From: Melanopsichium pennsylvanicum
Lineage: Eukaryota > Basidiomycota > Ustilaginomycetes > Ustilaginales
NCBI GenBank assembly: GCA_900208305.1
Contig: OAPG01000018.1
Span: forward strand, 186,001 to 250,000
DNA length: 64,000 bases
Reading direction: 5' to 3'
Shown here: one piece after another, positions 9,744-20,371 of the stretch
How positions within the stretch are numbered: position 1 is the first letter of the stretch
Layout of the letters: every line of letters begins with the position of its first letter
Translations under genes and position numbers: made by a program
Notes under the pieces: model-generated
Databases searched by the model: none
Seen by the model: the letters and a program-made list of their open reading frames with translations, nothing else
What the model was told of the DNA's origin: nothing

Positions 9744-12700
9744 ATTGGGGTTATGTCGAAGAGTGAGCGTGAGGCGAGATGGCTGTTGTCGATGGTGGGA
9801 CGGATGTTCCTACTGAGCGAAGGTGGTCAAGACTACAACGACGAAAGGCTGAAAGTTGCTATGGATGAAGCAGAGTGGCGATGGCCACGGGTATAGATGC
9901 AAGTGAGGCAAGACGTGGCGATGGTGAGACAGACTGGATGGACGAGAGGATGCGGTTGAACTGGGATCTTGCTGGGAAGAGTAGAGCTTTAGATGCGTGG
10001 TGCGTGGTGCGAGGTTTGCTCAAACCTTGTTTTTAGCAATGTTAAAGATGGCGATGGTAGTTAGGAACGAATGCATGAACGGTATAAATCAGAACGTAGT
10101 GTGACGTTATGATGGGTAGGGCGACCAAGAATACCTACTTTGCAAGCGAACCATGCACTGGAGAGGATGGATTATAAGCGATGCGAGCGTACCTAAACTT
10201 GGAACACGAAAGGATTGATGTGAGCTCGGCCCCACACTTGGGCAGCGAGGGGCGAGGATGAGCGGAGACTGAGGGATGGTGACAGAAAACTGGGTGAGAG
10301 TAGGGCAGCAATGAAAAGGGCGTGGTGTCAGAAGAACCGCTTTGGTAGGCGAAAAATGAAGCATAGACAGTAAAGGAGAGGCTAGATGGACAAAGAAGGA
10401 TTCATTTTTTTTTGGTTAAGCCGAAGTACAGTGAATAGAGGTAGTGCGGCTCGAGGGATTTCTGGGATTGCACTAACCGACGGGCACTTTGCTCAACAGA
10501 AGCAGGCAGAATACGAGTTTGAATCCGAGGCAACGCAAACGTAGTCTGCCATTCGAAGATACGGGGTTTGAGGAGGGACAAGGGTTGATCGCAAAGGACT
10601 AAGCGAGACGAGTGTAGCGACATGGGGGCGCTGCAGACTCACATGCACTTGAGCTGTCAACGGGATGGGAACAAGAGGAAGAAAAAGTGTGCGGGGGGAA
10701 TGGTTAGGTGCAGTAAGCTGGATACTTTAACTGCGAGGAAGCGTATTCGCGCGCGGTCGGAGGCATGGGTTGGGGCGTCTAGGCAACAAAAGAGAAAGGA
10801 TTTTATGAGGTGGTATTCACCTAAGATCTGGGTGCTGAACAGCAAGCACAACCAAAAGTGTGGTGTATGGCCTCTTTAAAACTGATGAAACAGCACAACG
10901 CATTGGGATGTTATGAGTTGTTCAGCGCTTGGGACTAACGTTCTGTCTTTTGGCAAAAGCGGGGGCCTAGCGGGGGCCTAGCGATGAACGCTAAATCCTT
11001 CGAGCTGGGGCGGGCACACTAGCGGAGAGGCGGAGAGAAAAGCGGGGATCCGCAAGTGTGGGCACAATTTGGCAATTGGGGTTGGTGCTCTGGTTTGCGA
11101 CGATAATCAGGCTTTTGCTTGTCGCCTGTCTTGTTTTTGGAGAAATGGATGCGATTCGCTCAACACTGGACAGGACAAGATTGACGCCTGCACACGTCAA
11201 AGCCACAAGTACACCAACTGAAGAAGCATGTTGGCAACGGCGTGGACGTGGGCTGGCGATTGTACGTAGACCAATCAAGATGGTAATCCAAAAAGTGAAG
11301 CGAAAACTGACAGTCTGCGCATGTTATTCCGTCGAAACCCGCTAGTTTAAAATGATCATTTCAGAATGACAAATTAGAGTGTGGTTTAATACAACAATTG
11401 ATTATAAAAGTCGTACACTTGTCCGATACGGCGCGAAAGTGAGCTTTGGTGCATGAGTTTTGACTGAGTTAGTGCCTCTTAGAATATTTCCTTGTTTGGT
11501 TGACCGAGACGCCGTGGATCTGAATTCGATTTGGTATCATCTCCATGGGTATTCACACAAATCCATACTCTCTGAGGTCCACTCTCTGAGGTCGTGCCGT
11601 ACTTAAATTTGGCTTTCTTTTTCCCCCCTTTCTGGCGTGTGTTTCGCTTAAACCAATCATATCGCAAGTTTTTTTCAAGTTTTTTTTTAACCAACAAAGA
11701 GACCCCCTTACCTCGTCATCTTTCTGTGAATTTTCATTCGCTTTGAGAATTCTTCAGTCACTTTCATGAAGCTTGCTTTGACATTCACGCCAAAGAGCAG
11801 TGTAGTTGCAAATATATTTATTTGTAACATTTGCCATAATTTAGTTAGTTGTCCTTCGAGTTGTCTCGTTGAGCTCGTACATTGAAAACACTTGCGAGGT
11901 GTTTGAAAATCCGACATTCACATTGCATGCTGCGCGGCGGGTTTCGAAAACGCTGCTTCTAGCACCGGAAGCGCACCTTTGTGAACCCCACATACATTAT
12001 ACTGTACATATCTCTGTGTTTCCCGCAATCAACAAGAGTCCCTTTGCCTCCAATACTGTACTTCTCGAGAAACGGTCAAACCGGGATTAAATCTAACTTC
12101 CTTCTTTCATATGTACTAGGTCGTCGAGTTTCCCAAGACTCCATACATGAAAAATTCAATACATCCGATCAGAACCTCCCCCCGCATTTTTGTTGTTCCC
12201 CTGATTTACCAAGTTACGACGGCTGAGTTAGTAGACATATGTATACAGTGCAGTCTTTGGTCATGCGCTTCTTCGGCTTCATACGCAAGCAACGAGGACA
12301 AAATTTCAAAATCATTTTTACCCAGCCGCGGCTGCCTCTCCTACATTTTGCCTGGCCTGGCTCGTAGGTTGGCTGTCGTCCGGAAAGATGCGATATTACC
12401 TCTTCACAGCCACAATTTTCTCTCTTTCTTTCTTTCTTCTTTTTTCTTCTTCTTCTTCTTCAGATTTATTCAAGTCATAACAACCACGAGAGGTGCTTGG
12501 ATTAGAAAGTATCAGAATCTGTCCATTCGTTTTGTAAAGTGAATTAAGAATAGTTTGAACCCCAGGGCATCACCCCTCATCACCCCGCATCTCAATTGAA
12601 TCCAGATTATGATTCGTTAGGCCGCGACTTGGTCTGGGCTTGGCGAACGTCAATCAAGTGCAACCAAAACCTGGCTTCAATATCCTTTCACTCATCCTTG

Positions 12701-14045
12701 TTCCTATTCTTGGCCACAACTCATACGCGCCACCTCTCGCAGATAATAGTGGCCCCAACTCTTTCTTTCGCCCCGACATCATGTACAGATCACGCCGTCT
12801 GGAACCTTGCGGCCACATATCCCACAGACTCAGCACGACTGTTTGAGTTTGAATGTGTGCCGTAAATGGTAGATGTGATGGTGACTCGGTTTACAACTTC
12901 TTCTCCCGGTTTAAACCCAAATCCAAAACCAGAGCAAACACTGCCCTGCTTCCGAACCACGTCGTCCTCGTGTCGTCTACTTATGCTTGCCAAGAGCAGC
13001 ACAAATCGAGACGAGATCTTGGATTGCCCGACAAAACTGTTTCCCTCAGTCTCAACAATATGCACGGTTCAAGTGAACAAGGATTGGTTCCCTTCTGGCT
13101 TGGCTTGAAGGTCGGAGATTGTTTGCCGTTCCTAAATCAGGCATACGTCCGCGGACATGCTCTGGACCAGTGAAACCTCATCCGGCTGTTTTCCATGGAA
13201 TACACGACAACGCTTTTGCCATGTGATGTGGAAAAGCTCGCAGCTCAATCCCAAATTAGAGAGATTCATCGTGTTGGTTCCTAGAATACTTTCGATCATC
13301 GGAATGTGCATTGCGAGTGCACTCATGATTGGCCACCATGACACCCCTGTTTCCCACATGAATCTGATTCCATCTCGGCTATCAAACCCTCACATGATTC
13401 TGGTCAAACAACTCTCTCTGTGTGTGTGTGTGTATGTCAACCTGAATTCAATTGAAAGCCTGCTATCAGTAACATAACATAGATATTCTATCGTGAACCA
13501 AGCTTCGAGTCCTTCTCGAATAGCAATCGGATTGGCGATTGGCATATGATACTCACTCACTCAAGTTCACTCAATCTATAATATATCAAGATGATTGGAT
13601 TCTCAGTGCCGAACAATTCAGCGATTGATTTTTAATGTGTAAATTCGCTCCACTAGCAACAAGAGACGAGAGAGAGATCGTGGCTTTTTTCGGTAACCGC
13701 AGACAAAGGATATGCTATCAAGATCGAACTAAGTAACTGGAACTGTAGGTTGGCTCTATTTACGTCATGTGCCAGATACAGTGAAGGCGTCCCCACATTT
13801 CTAGCAGCAAACTTGAATGTGCGCACTTTGATGCCAAAATTCCATTTTGTTAGATTCTCCCTGTGAGGGTGCTTACTGTAATGATTTGTAATCACACAGC
13901 AAGTTTTTGGTGTAAAGCTGACAAGAACTTCGTTTTGGACCCTGACTGTGATAGCCTTGATCTTGCCTCCCTTCCCCTTGTGAAACCATCACTTCTCCAA
14001 GTTCAGCCGAATGGCCCTTCATACCAAGGGTCCAAGATATCGAAT
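9744..14045. other. Long gene-poor divergent region between the Zn2Cys6 gene and DPH1
   Basis: 4.3 kb with no frame I can assign. Visible structure: an 11-bp unit AGCGGGGGCCT repeated twice at 10958-10983; a 14-bp unit ACTCTCTGAGGTCC repeated at 11567-11593; T runs near 11669-11689; a C/T-rich tract at 12417-12465; a short GT run near 13420-13433; and TACTGTA at 12000, 12054 and 13874. Many short frames overlap on both strands without codon bias or domains. It could hold a long 5' leader, a non-coding RNA or a decayed gene, none of which can be shown here. Confidence 0.5.
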
Positions 14046-15863
14046 ATGGCGACCAACGTAGAGAATCCTCGAAAGCGGTTTACTGGCACTCCTGCATCAA
14101 ACCCTTCGGACGCTGGTCCCTCTCGACCACGAATCGCGAACGCCGTCCCTGAATCCATCCTCGAGGATCCCCAGCTGAATGCAGCCATATCCTCCATCCT
14201 CCCGTCCAACTACAACTTTGAGATTCACAAGACAATTCATCATATCCGTAAAGCTTCTGCTACATGTGTTGCGCTTCAAATGCCCGAAGGCCTAACCCTA
14301 TGGGCCACGGGTATCGCCGACATTGTGGAAAGGTTCACCAGCGCGACCACGGTGATCATGGGTGATGTAACATACGGCGCATGCTGTGTGGACGACTACA
14401 CAGCTATAGCGCTAGGATGTGACATGTTAGTACATTACGGACATAGTTGTTTGGTTCCAGTGGATCAAACGGCGATCAAGACGCTGTATGTTTTCGTTGA
14501 AATTTCAATTGATCCTGCTCATTTGGCGAGTACGATCAGAGCCAACTTCCCGAGTGACAAGCATCAATTTCGAAAAAACATCCTCGGTGGTAGTCAAAAC
14601 GCGAATGGACGAAAGCAACACGTCGACGAAAATGCTGGTAGGGCCAAAATCACTATCGGCACTACGCAGGATGATTTCAATGGTAACCCGGCAGCTAGAC
14701 ATAAGGCAGCACAAACGCATCTAGCCCTCGTCGGAACAGTGCAATTCATCAACGCCATTCACGCTCTTCGTGAGGCCCTCGAACAGCAGCAGCATCGACT
14801 TATTAATGGTTCCATCGTCACTGGTGAACCCAATCGCGATCGAATGCTTTTGACCTCTGGTACTGTCGATGGTGGCTCTGTGGAGCACATCTCTCAGGCT
14901 GCAAAGTGGAATCAGTGGAGCAGCGGAAAGTATGAGGTCACAGTGCCGCAAGTGAAACCTCTGAGCCCTGGTGAGGTATTGGGATGCACCGCGCCCAAGC
15001 TGGATAAGGATAACATTGATGCCATTGTGTACATTGGTGATGGACGTTTTCATCTCGAGTCGATCATGATCGCAAATCCACGCATACCGGCGTTCAGATA
15101 CGACCCGTACACCAAGAGATTCGTCAGGGAGCTGTACGATCATGCAGAGATGCGAAAAATGCGTGGTGAAGCAGTGAGACTGGCACAGGACAGCGTTGGT
15201 GGCATGGATCTCGATCCGGAGACAACGATTGTCAAGCAAAAGGAAGAAATCCGAGCACTGCAACGAATTTCATCCAGTGGTTGGGGTGTTATTCTGGGCA
15301 CACTCGGTCGGCAAGGTAGCCTGCGCGTGCTTGAATCGCTGTGTGCATCCTTGGCAGAACATTCTCCACCGATCCCGCACGTACCTATCTTGCTCTCGGA
15401 ATTGTCGCCACAGAAGTTAGGATTGTTTGGAGAGCATCTGTCAGCATTTATACAATCGAGTTGTCCAAGACTGTCGATTGATTGGGGTTCTGCATTCCAT
15501 AAACCGCTACTCAGCCCTTACGAGGCAGCGGTGAGTATCAACAAGGTGAAAGGGTGGCAAGAGGATGTGGAAGGGTTGGGCATGAGCAGAACTCCGGCCA
15601 AGAGAGAAAATGGCAAGGGAGAGGTTCCAAAAGAGGATCAAAATCTGCCGCTAGATGGAGACTATCCGATGGATTTCTACAGTGATACTTCGTTAGGTTC
15701 TTGGACACCAAGGCATGGGATGGCGCCGGCGAAAAAGGCGGCTGGAGTCAAAAGCAACTTGGCGCTGTTGAAGAGTTTGAGGAGTACTAGGGCCAAGGCG
15801 AGTGCGAGGGATGGTGGTGGTGGTGGGGGTGGTTTTGCGCCGATTCAAGGTGCAACGGCTTGA
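14046..15863 (+). CDS. DPH1: Diphthamide biosynthesis protein 1 (3-amino-3-carboxypropyl transferase subunit)
   Basis: 605 aa from the ATG at 14046 ([12 protein letters not shown]). With Dph2 it forms the radical-SAM-like iron-sulfur enzyme that transfers the 3-amino-3-carboxypropyl group of SAM to a histidine of elongation factor 2, the first step of diphthamide synthesis. Family blocks are strong: [43 protein letters not shown] and [14 protein letters not shown]. The three cluster cysteines are visible in [16 protein letters not shown] and [11 protein letters not shown]. An insertion of about 50 residues rich in Asn, Gly and Lys follows the LPSDKHQF-like region, and the C-terminus carries a Lys/Arg/Gly-rich tail with a seven-Gly run. 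An upstream in-frame ATG at 13881 and GTG at 13863 would add non-conserved residues, so 14046 was chosen. Confidence 0.95.
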   Translation: MATNVENPRKRFTGTPASNPSDAGPSRPRIANAVPESILEDPQLNAAISSILPSNYNFEIHKTIHHIRKASATCVALQMPEGLTLWATGIADIVERFTSATTVIMGDVTYGACCVDDYTAIALGCDMLVHYGHSCLVPVDQTAIKTLYVFVEISIDPAHLASTIRANFPSDKHQFRKNILGGSQNANGRKQHVDENAGRAKITIGTTQDDFNGNPAARHKAAQTHLALVGTVQFINAIHALREALEQQQHRLINGSIVTGEPNRDRMLLTSGTVDGGSVEHISQAAKWNQWSSGKYEVTVPQVKPLSPGEVLGCTAPKLDKDNIDAIVYIGDGRFHLESIMIANPRIPAFRYDPYTKRFVRELYDHAEMRKMRGEAVRLAQDSVGGMDLDPETTIVKQKEEIRALQRISSSGWGVILGTLGRQGSLRVLESLCASLAEHSPPIPHVPILLSELSPQKLGLFGEHLSAFIQSSCPRLSIDWGSAFHKPLLSPYEAAVSINKVKGWQEDVEGLGMSRTPAKRENGKGEVPKEDQNLPLDGDYPMDFYSDTSLGSWTPRHGMAPAKKAAGVKSNLALLKSLRSTRAKASARDGGGGGGGFAPIQGATA

Positions 15864-16988
15864 TGTTTTGGCAGCGAACATCCCTAAAGAATTACCACTA
15901 CAGCTGCACATGGAGTCGTTCGACAGCGTACAGCACTGTAGGCTGCAAGAACAAGAATCTATTGTCGAGAAAGTGTTTAGCTTGTACAGAAAGGCCAGCC
16001 AGACTCAAAACTTTAAAATGAAACGTCATGACTGTATACTGTCGATGTGTGTCGATGTGTGAGATCTAATTGAACTGACTGTTTGTGAGTGAGTGAGTGA
16101 GTGAGTGTGTGTGTGTGTGTGTCAGGCAGCAGGCAGCCAGTTCCCTATACTGTAATATGAGTGTAGTGGCCTGATTTGGAAAGAGAGGACAGACGCCCAA
16201 CTGAGAGCTTACTGGAATTTGTCGTCAGTGTAAAAATAGCGGCGAATTTGTATTTAAATCTCCTGAAGGCTACAGAGTATTAATATTTATTACTAAATAA
16301 TTAGAAGAGAACAAGAGTGACCATTTTGACTGGCTATTCGTGAATTGGTATTACAGGTGCTGCTTTATTCACGTTGCTTCATACCTGCGCGTTCTGTCTT
16401 CTCTCTCTCTCTCTTTTTCAGCGAGACCTTGACAGATTAGGCCCAACCGATCTCATTGTTTAATCGAGTGTGCTTGCGCTCCACAACGTGCATTCACAGT
16501 GTGTTGCCATCTTTGGCTCAGTCACTCTTTCCCGATGTTCCGGCCGCTCTAAACGTCTTCCCCCACATCCAACCATATCCAACCATCCATTCATCCATTC
16601 ATACATCCATCTAACTAACCCATCATTCATCCCTTTTTCTCCGCGTCTCTTTACTTGCTCTTACTACTTCGTCTCGACACACAAATAACACCGCCGCGAT
16701 CGAGCCAGTCATACTGCTGCATCAGGCTTAGGCGTGCCTAATTTGATTCCGTTTGGTGCCGCGCATTGGTTTACTGCACGCATCCCGGCAATCTTACTTC
16801 TCTGTCTAAAACCTCCATCATCACAAACAATCTGAGCCTTGCCCCTCCTTTCGCGCCATCACTCGCAAACCTAGCCAATTTTCAACTTAACGCTTGAATT
16901 ACAGCCATCTACTCGACTCTTGCTCACCGTCCATATCTGGCTGGCATCGATATCAGCAAGCACGTCCGTGTGCTCATCAATCGTCAAC
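15864..16988. other. Intergenic DPH1 to Boi gene, with GTGA/GT microsatellite
   Basis: 1.1 kb between tandem genes. It contains a (GTGA)n then (GT)n microsatellite at 16085-16122, TACTGTA at 16148-16154, a CT run at 16401-16415, and C/T-rich leader-like sequence with CATC repeats at about 16565-16620 before the Boi start. No ORF supported. Confidence 0.5.
16085..16122. repeat. (GTGA)n-(GT)n microsatellite
   Basis: About five GTGA units run directly into about nine GT units, downstream of the DPH1 stop. Confidence 0.9.
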
Positions 16989-19900
16989 ATGGCCTATGCC
17001 AAGTCGGTCGATCGCGTGTGGGCCCTTCACGACTTTGAGGCCGAAAATCCGGACGAAGTCTCGTTCAAAGCTGGCGAATGTATCCTCGTCGTCGAAAAGG
17101 ATGATGAGTACGGCGATGGATGGTGGCAAGGCACAAACGAGAACGGTCACACTGGTCTCTTTCCTTTCACCTACACCACCATTGACCGTAACCTCGCTCT
17201 CAGCGCAAAGTCTGGCAACGCAACCCCCGATGCACACGCCACTCCTCAAGGCGGCGTTGCTTCCACCACAAGACCAGGCGTAATGCACTCCACCATGGCC
17301 GATATCGACAATGCACTCACAGAACTTCAAAGCGATCGCAACCCAATTAGCCTCAACCGTAGCTCCGCCACTGCTGCGATCGGAGATAACCCAGCTGCCG
17401 ACACTTGCCGCGCCTCCTTCACCAGCGAGCGCACCGACGCCGATGCCGAATCCGTCAACTTTGCCGAATCCGTCAACTTTGCCGAATCCGACGACTTTGC
17501 TTCCAGGAGCGTTGCTGCCCGTGCTGCCCTCGCTGCCAACGCCCAGAAGAACCTCGCCAAAGATGCACAACGTCAGCAGCAAGAGGAACAGCGTATGCGT
17601 GCAGAGGCGCAGCGTCAGTTTGAAGAAGAGGAAGCACGTCAACGTCACCTTTTACTCGAGGTCGAGAAGGAGCGCCAAGCCAAACTCGCCGCCGGCGAGA
17701 TCCATCCATCCGAAGAAAAATCCAAAGCTGTTCCCATTGCTGGTGTCGATATGAGCGACGAGAGCGATAGCGAAGGCTCGGTGGGCCCATTGGACGACTT
17801 TCAGGACAAAACCCACAGTCCGCTCTTTGGCAATCTCGCTTCCACACCCACAGACGGTTTGGCTGCGCGAGAGATCCAGCCGCCCAAATCCAGCCTTCAG
17901 GGTATCGTCGAGGACGACGTCAAAGTGCAATCAATCCTTCCGCAGCACCAAGAGACTCCAGCAGAAGCATCGGCGCCGGCTCCTGCTCCTTTGACATCTA
18001 ACGATTTTTCTCCAGCTGTTGACCCAGATGCTCAAGTTGCTACTGCTTCCGCCAGCGAGTCCACTTCCAATCACACTCCCGCCCTCGCGGCTGGAGTAGG
18101 CGCTGTTGCGATTCGTGGCGCTGCTACCGCCGCCGCCAACAGTGCTGCTGCTGCCTCGAGCCACGACCGATCCGGCAACGCATCTGTGCTCGAATCTTCA
18201 ACTCCAACTGCCGATGACAGTGCTCGATCGATTGCAGGCGAAAGCTCTAGAACTGGCACCGGTGAGGCTACAGGTACTGCCACTGCTGCTACATCAATCG
18301 CAGCTGCAGCTAACGAAGACGCCGCTCACACCGCCGCTGCGGCTGCCAAGTCTCCGGCTACCGTATTCGCCAATTTGTCTGGCGACCCGACCGAATGGGA
18401 CGTCGACCAGGTCGTCGAGTGGGCCCGCTCCAAGGGTTGGGACGAGAGTGCCGTGGTCAGCAAATTCCGTGAGCACGAAATTTCCGGTGATGTTCTGCTG
18501 GAAATGGATATCAACATTCTCAAAGAAATTGACATTCTTGCGTTCGGAAAGCGTTTTCAGGTCGCCAATGGCATCAGGGAGCTGCGATCACAGATTCCCG
18601 GCGCTGTCACCACCCCAGGGTTGTCTCAACCCACACAAGCTGAAGGTCTCGGCAGCCCCGCCCCAATCGCCCCCGGTGCAGGCAGCACAACCAACACCCC
18701 CTCCTACTCTCCCTACAACACTGGCTCTCACAACGGCAGCAACGCCGACGGACGCAGCCTTTCAGCACGCATGGCCGAAACCAGTCTCGATCAGAGCTCC
18801 GCAGCACCGGGCTCCAGCCGACCTGGCAGCTTCGGTGGCGATCGAGAACGCGACTCGTTCGGTGGTCCTGCTCAAGGATTCTCCGGTCAAGGTTTCGGAG
18901 GACCAGCCGGTGTCGCCGCGTGGCAAGCACAACAGGCTGGCCAAGGTCACGGCTCGCGCCAACCCAGCGATGGCTTTACGCGAGGCAGCGGAGAGGTCCC
19001 TGTCTCGCCCGCGTCCACCTCGCAATTTGGTATGCCTCCAAATCCCCGCTACATCCCATCGGGTGGTAACGCATACGAAGACAGGCTCGGCGCTCTTCCC
19101 ACGTCTCCCCGCAAGCGTGAATCCACGGGCTCTGCAGGCCCATCTGAGAAAACCAACCGATCGAGATTCTTCGGTCTAGGTCACCGCAACCGCAAACCGC
19201 CGCCTCCTCAAGCAGGCGGTACACCTTCCTCGAACGGTCATGATGAGGACAGGAATACCAAAGGAACCCTTTCGAGACTCGGCTTTGCTCGAAGCTCGCG
19301 CAATATCAGCTCGCAGTCGTCCCAGTCGAATATCAAGGAGCAGATTTCGTTGCCCACCACCTCGCCTCACTTTGACTCCAACGGTGACACCGCGCGCCGC
19401 CAACGTCAGTCCACGGGCGGTGCGACTGCGACTGCGACTGCGATCAACAGCCCTGGCACTGCGGGCAACGGTATGGGCATGCCCACCGGTGCGCGACCTA
19501 CATCTTTTGGCTCTGTTGGTGCCGATGCTCCCGCTGCGCCATCAGCCGCTGCTGCAGCCGGAAACGTCGCCGCCAACGGCCCCGTCATGGCGCGTATCCA
19601 ACCGGTCGATCTGGAAGGATGGATCAAAAAGAAAGGCGAACGCTACAATTCTTGGAAACCCCGCTACCTTGCACTCAAAGGACCCGATCTGGTCATCCTT
19701 CGCGATCCTCGCGCCGAAAAGATCAAAGGTTACGTCAACATGAAAGGATACAAGGTGATTGCGGACGAAAACACCAATCCTGGCAAGTACGGATTCAAGA
19801 TTTTGCACGAGACGGAGAAACCGCACTATTTCAGCTCGGAAGACCCCATCCTGGTGCGAGAGTGGATGAAGGCGTTAATGAAGTCGACGATCGGAAGGGA

Positions 19901-20117
19901 TCACAGCTTCCCAGTCATTAGTAGTTATAACAATGCAACCATCTCATTGAAGGAGGCACAGAGGATGAATCCTCCACCAAGACCACCCAGTCCAACTAGC
20001 AGAGCAAGGACGCAGAGGGCAAAAGCCAGACCCAATCCCGAACAGTTGACGGCTAGAGATGCGGCTATCTTGATGAACCTCACCAGTGGACAGCAGACAA
20101 AGGCGGATGAGATGTAG
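16989..20117 (+). CDS. BOI1: Boi-type polarity scaffold with SH3, SAM and PH domains
   Basis: 1042 aa from the ATG at 16989 (MAYAKSVDRVWALHDFEAE); the earlier open frame begins at a non-ATG codon. Domain order is that of yeast Boi1/Boi2: SH3 at about 8-62 (ALHDFEAENPDEVSFKAGE, with GWWQG and GLFPFTY), SAM at about 468-535 (WDVDQVVEWARSKGWDES, LLEMDINILKEIDI), and PH at about 872-965 (LEGWIKKKGERYNSWKPRY with GFKILH and a terminal Trp). Known role: cortex-associated proteins that bind Cdc42/Bem1 modules and exocyst at sites of polar growth. Between SH3 and SAM lies a Glu/Arg/Gln coiled-coil stretch (about 185-235) and an Ala/Ser/Thr-rich linker. NFAES is repeated at about 156-168. Between SAM and PH is a Ser/Pro/Gly-rich linker with possible SH3-ligand prolines (PPPPQ). 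Third codon positions are strongly G/C-rich. Confidence 0.93.
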   Translation: MAYAKSVDRVWALHDFEAENPDEVSFKAGECILVVEKDDEYGDGWWQGTNENGHTGLFPFTYTTIDRNLALSAKSGNATPDAHATPQGGVASTTRPGVMHSTMADIDNALTELQSDRNPISLNRSSATAAIGDNPAADTCRASFTSERTDADAESVNFAESVNFAESDDFASRSVAARAALAANAQKNLAKDAQRQQQEEQRMRAEAQRQFEEEEARQRHLLLEVEKERQAKLAAGEIHPSEEKSKAVPIAGVDMSDESDSEGSVGPLDDFQDKTHSPLFGNLASTPTDGLAAREIQPPKSSLQGIVEDDVKVQSILPQHQETPAEASAPAPAPLTSNDFSPAVDPDAQVATASASESTSNHTPALAAGVGAVAIRGAATAAANSAAAASSHDRSGNASVLESSTPTADDSARSIAGESSRTGTGEATGTATAATSIAAAANEDAAHTAAAAAKSPATVFANLSGDPTEWDVDQVVEWARSKGWDESAVVSKFREHEISGDVLLEMDINILKEIDILAFGKRFQVANGIRELRSQIPGAVTTPGLSQPTQAEGLGSPAPIAPGAGSTTNTPSYSPYNTGSHNGSNADGRSLSARMAETSLDQSSAAPGSSRPGSFGGDRERDSFGGPAQGFSGQGFGGPAGVAAWQAQQAGQGHGSRQPSDGFTRGSGEVPVSPASTSQFGMPPNPRYIPSGGNAYEDRLGALPTSPRKRESTGSAGPSEKTNRSRFFGLGHRNRKPPPPQAGGTPSSNGHDEDRNTKGTLSRLGFARSSRNISSQSSQSNIKEQISLPTTSPHFDSNGDTARRQRQSTGGATATATAINSPGTAGNGMGMPTGARPTSFGSVGADAPAAPSAAAAAGNVAANGPVMARIQPVDLEGWIKKKGERYNSWKPRYLALKGPDLVILRDPRAEKIKGYVNMKGYKVIADENTNPGKYGFKILHETEKPHYFSSEDPILVREWMKALMKSTIGRDHSFPVISSYNNATISLKEAQRMNPPPRPPSPTSRARTQRAKARPNPEQLTARDAAILMNLTSGQQTKADEM

Positions 20118-20371
20118 GTGAGCACCGGAAAGTTGGGAGGAAGGGGAGATATGCTCAATCTTGGTATTATGCATGAAATAAGTTGACATAGTTATGGTGA
20201 TTTGATAAACCCTCATATGGGATGATGACATGATTTTTCCTGCTCCTGTGTGCGTGTGTTTTAAAAGGGATGTGATCCGAGGAGGTTAGAAAACAGAAAG
20301 GTGAGCTTAAGGGGGGTTTTGATGCGATGGTATTGCAAAGGCGGCGAGTGAGAGAATGTGATGTGAACATG

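Noticed and set aside
12147..12542. 131-codon open frame in the 4.3-kb gap
   Set aside because: Includes a CT/TTC run giving poly-Phe; no homology features.
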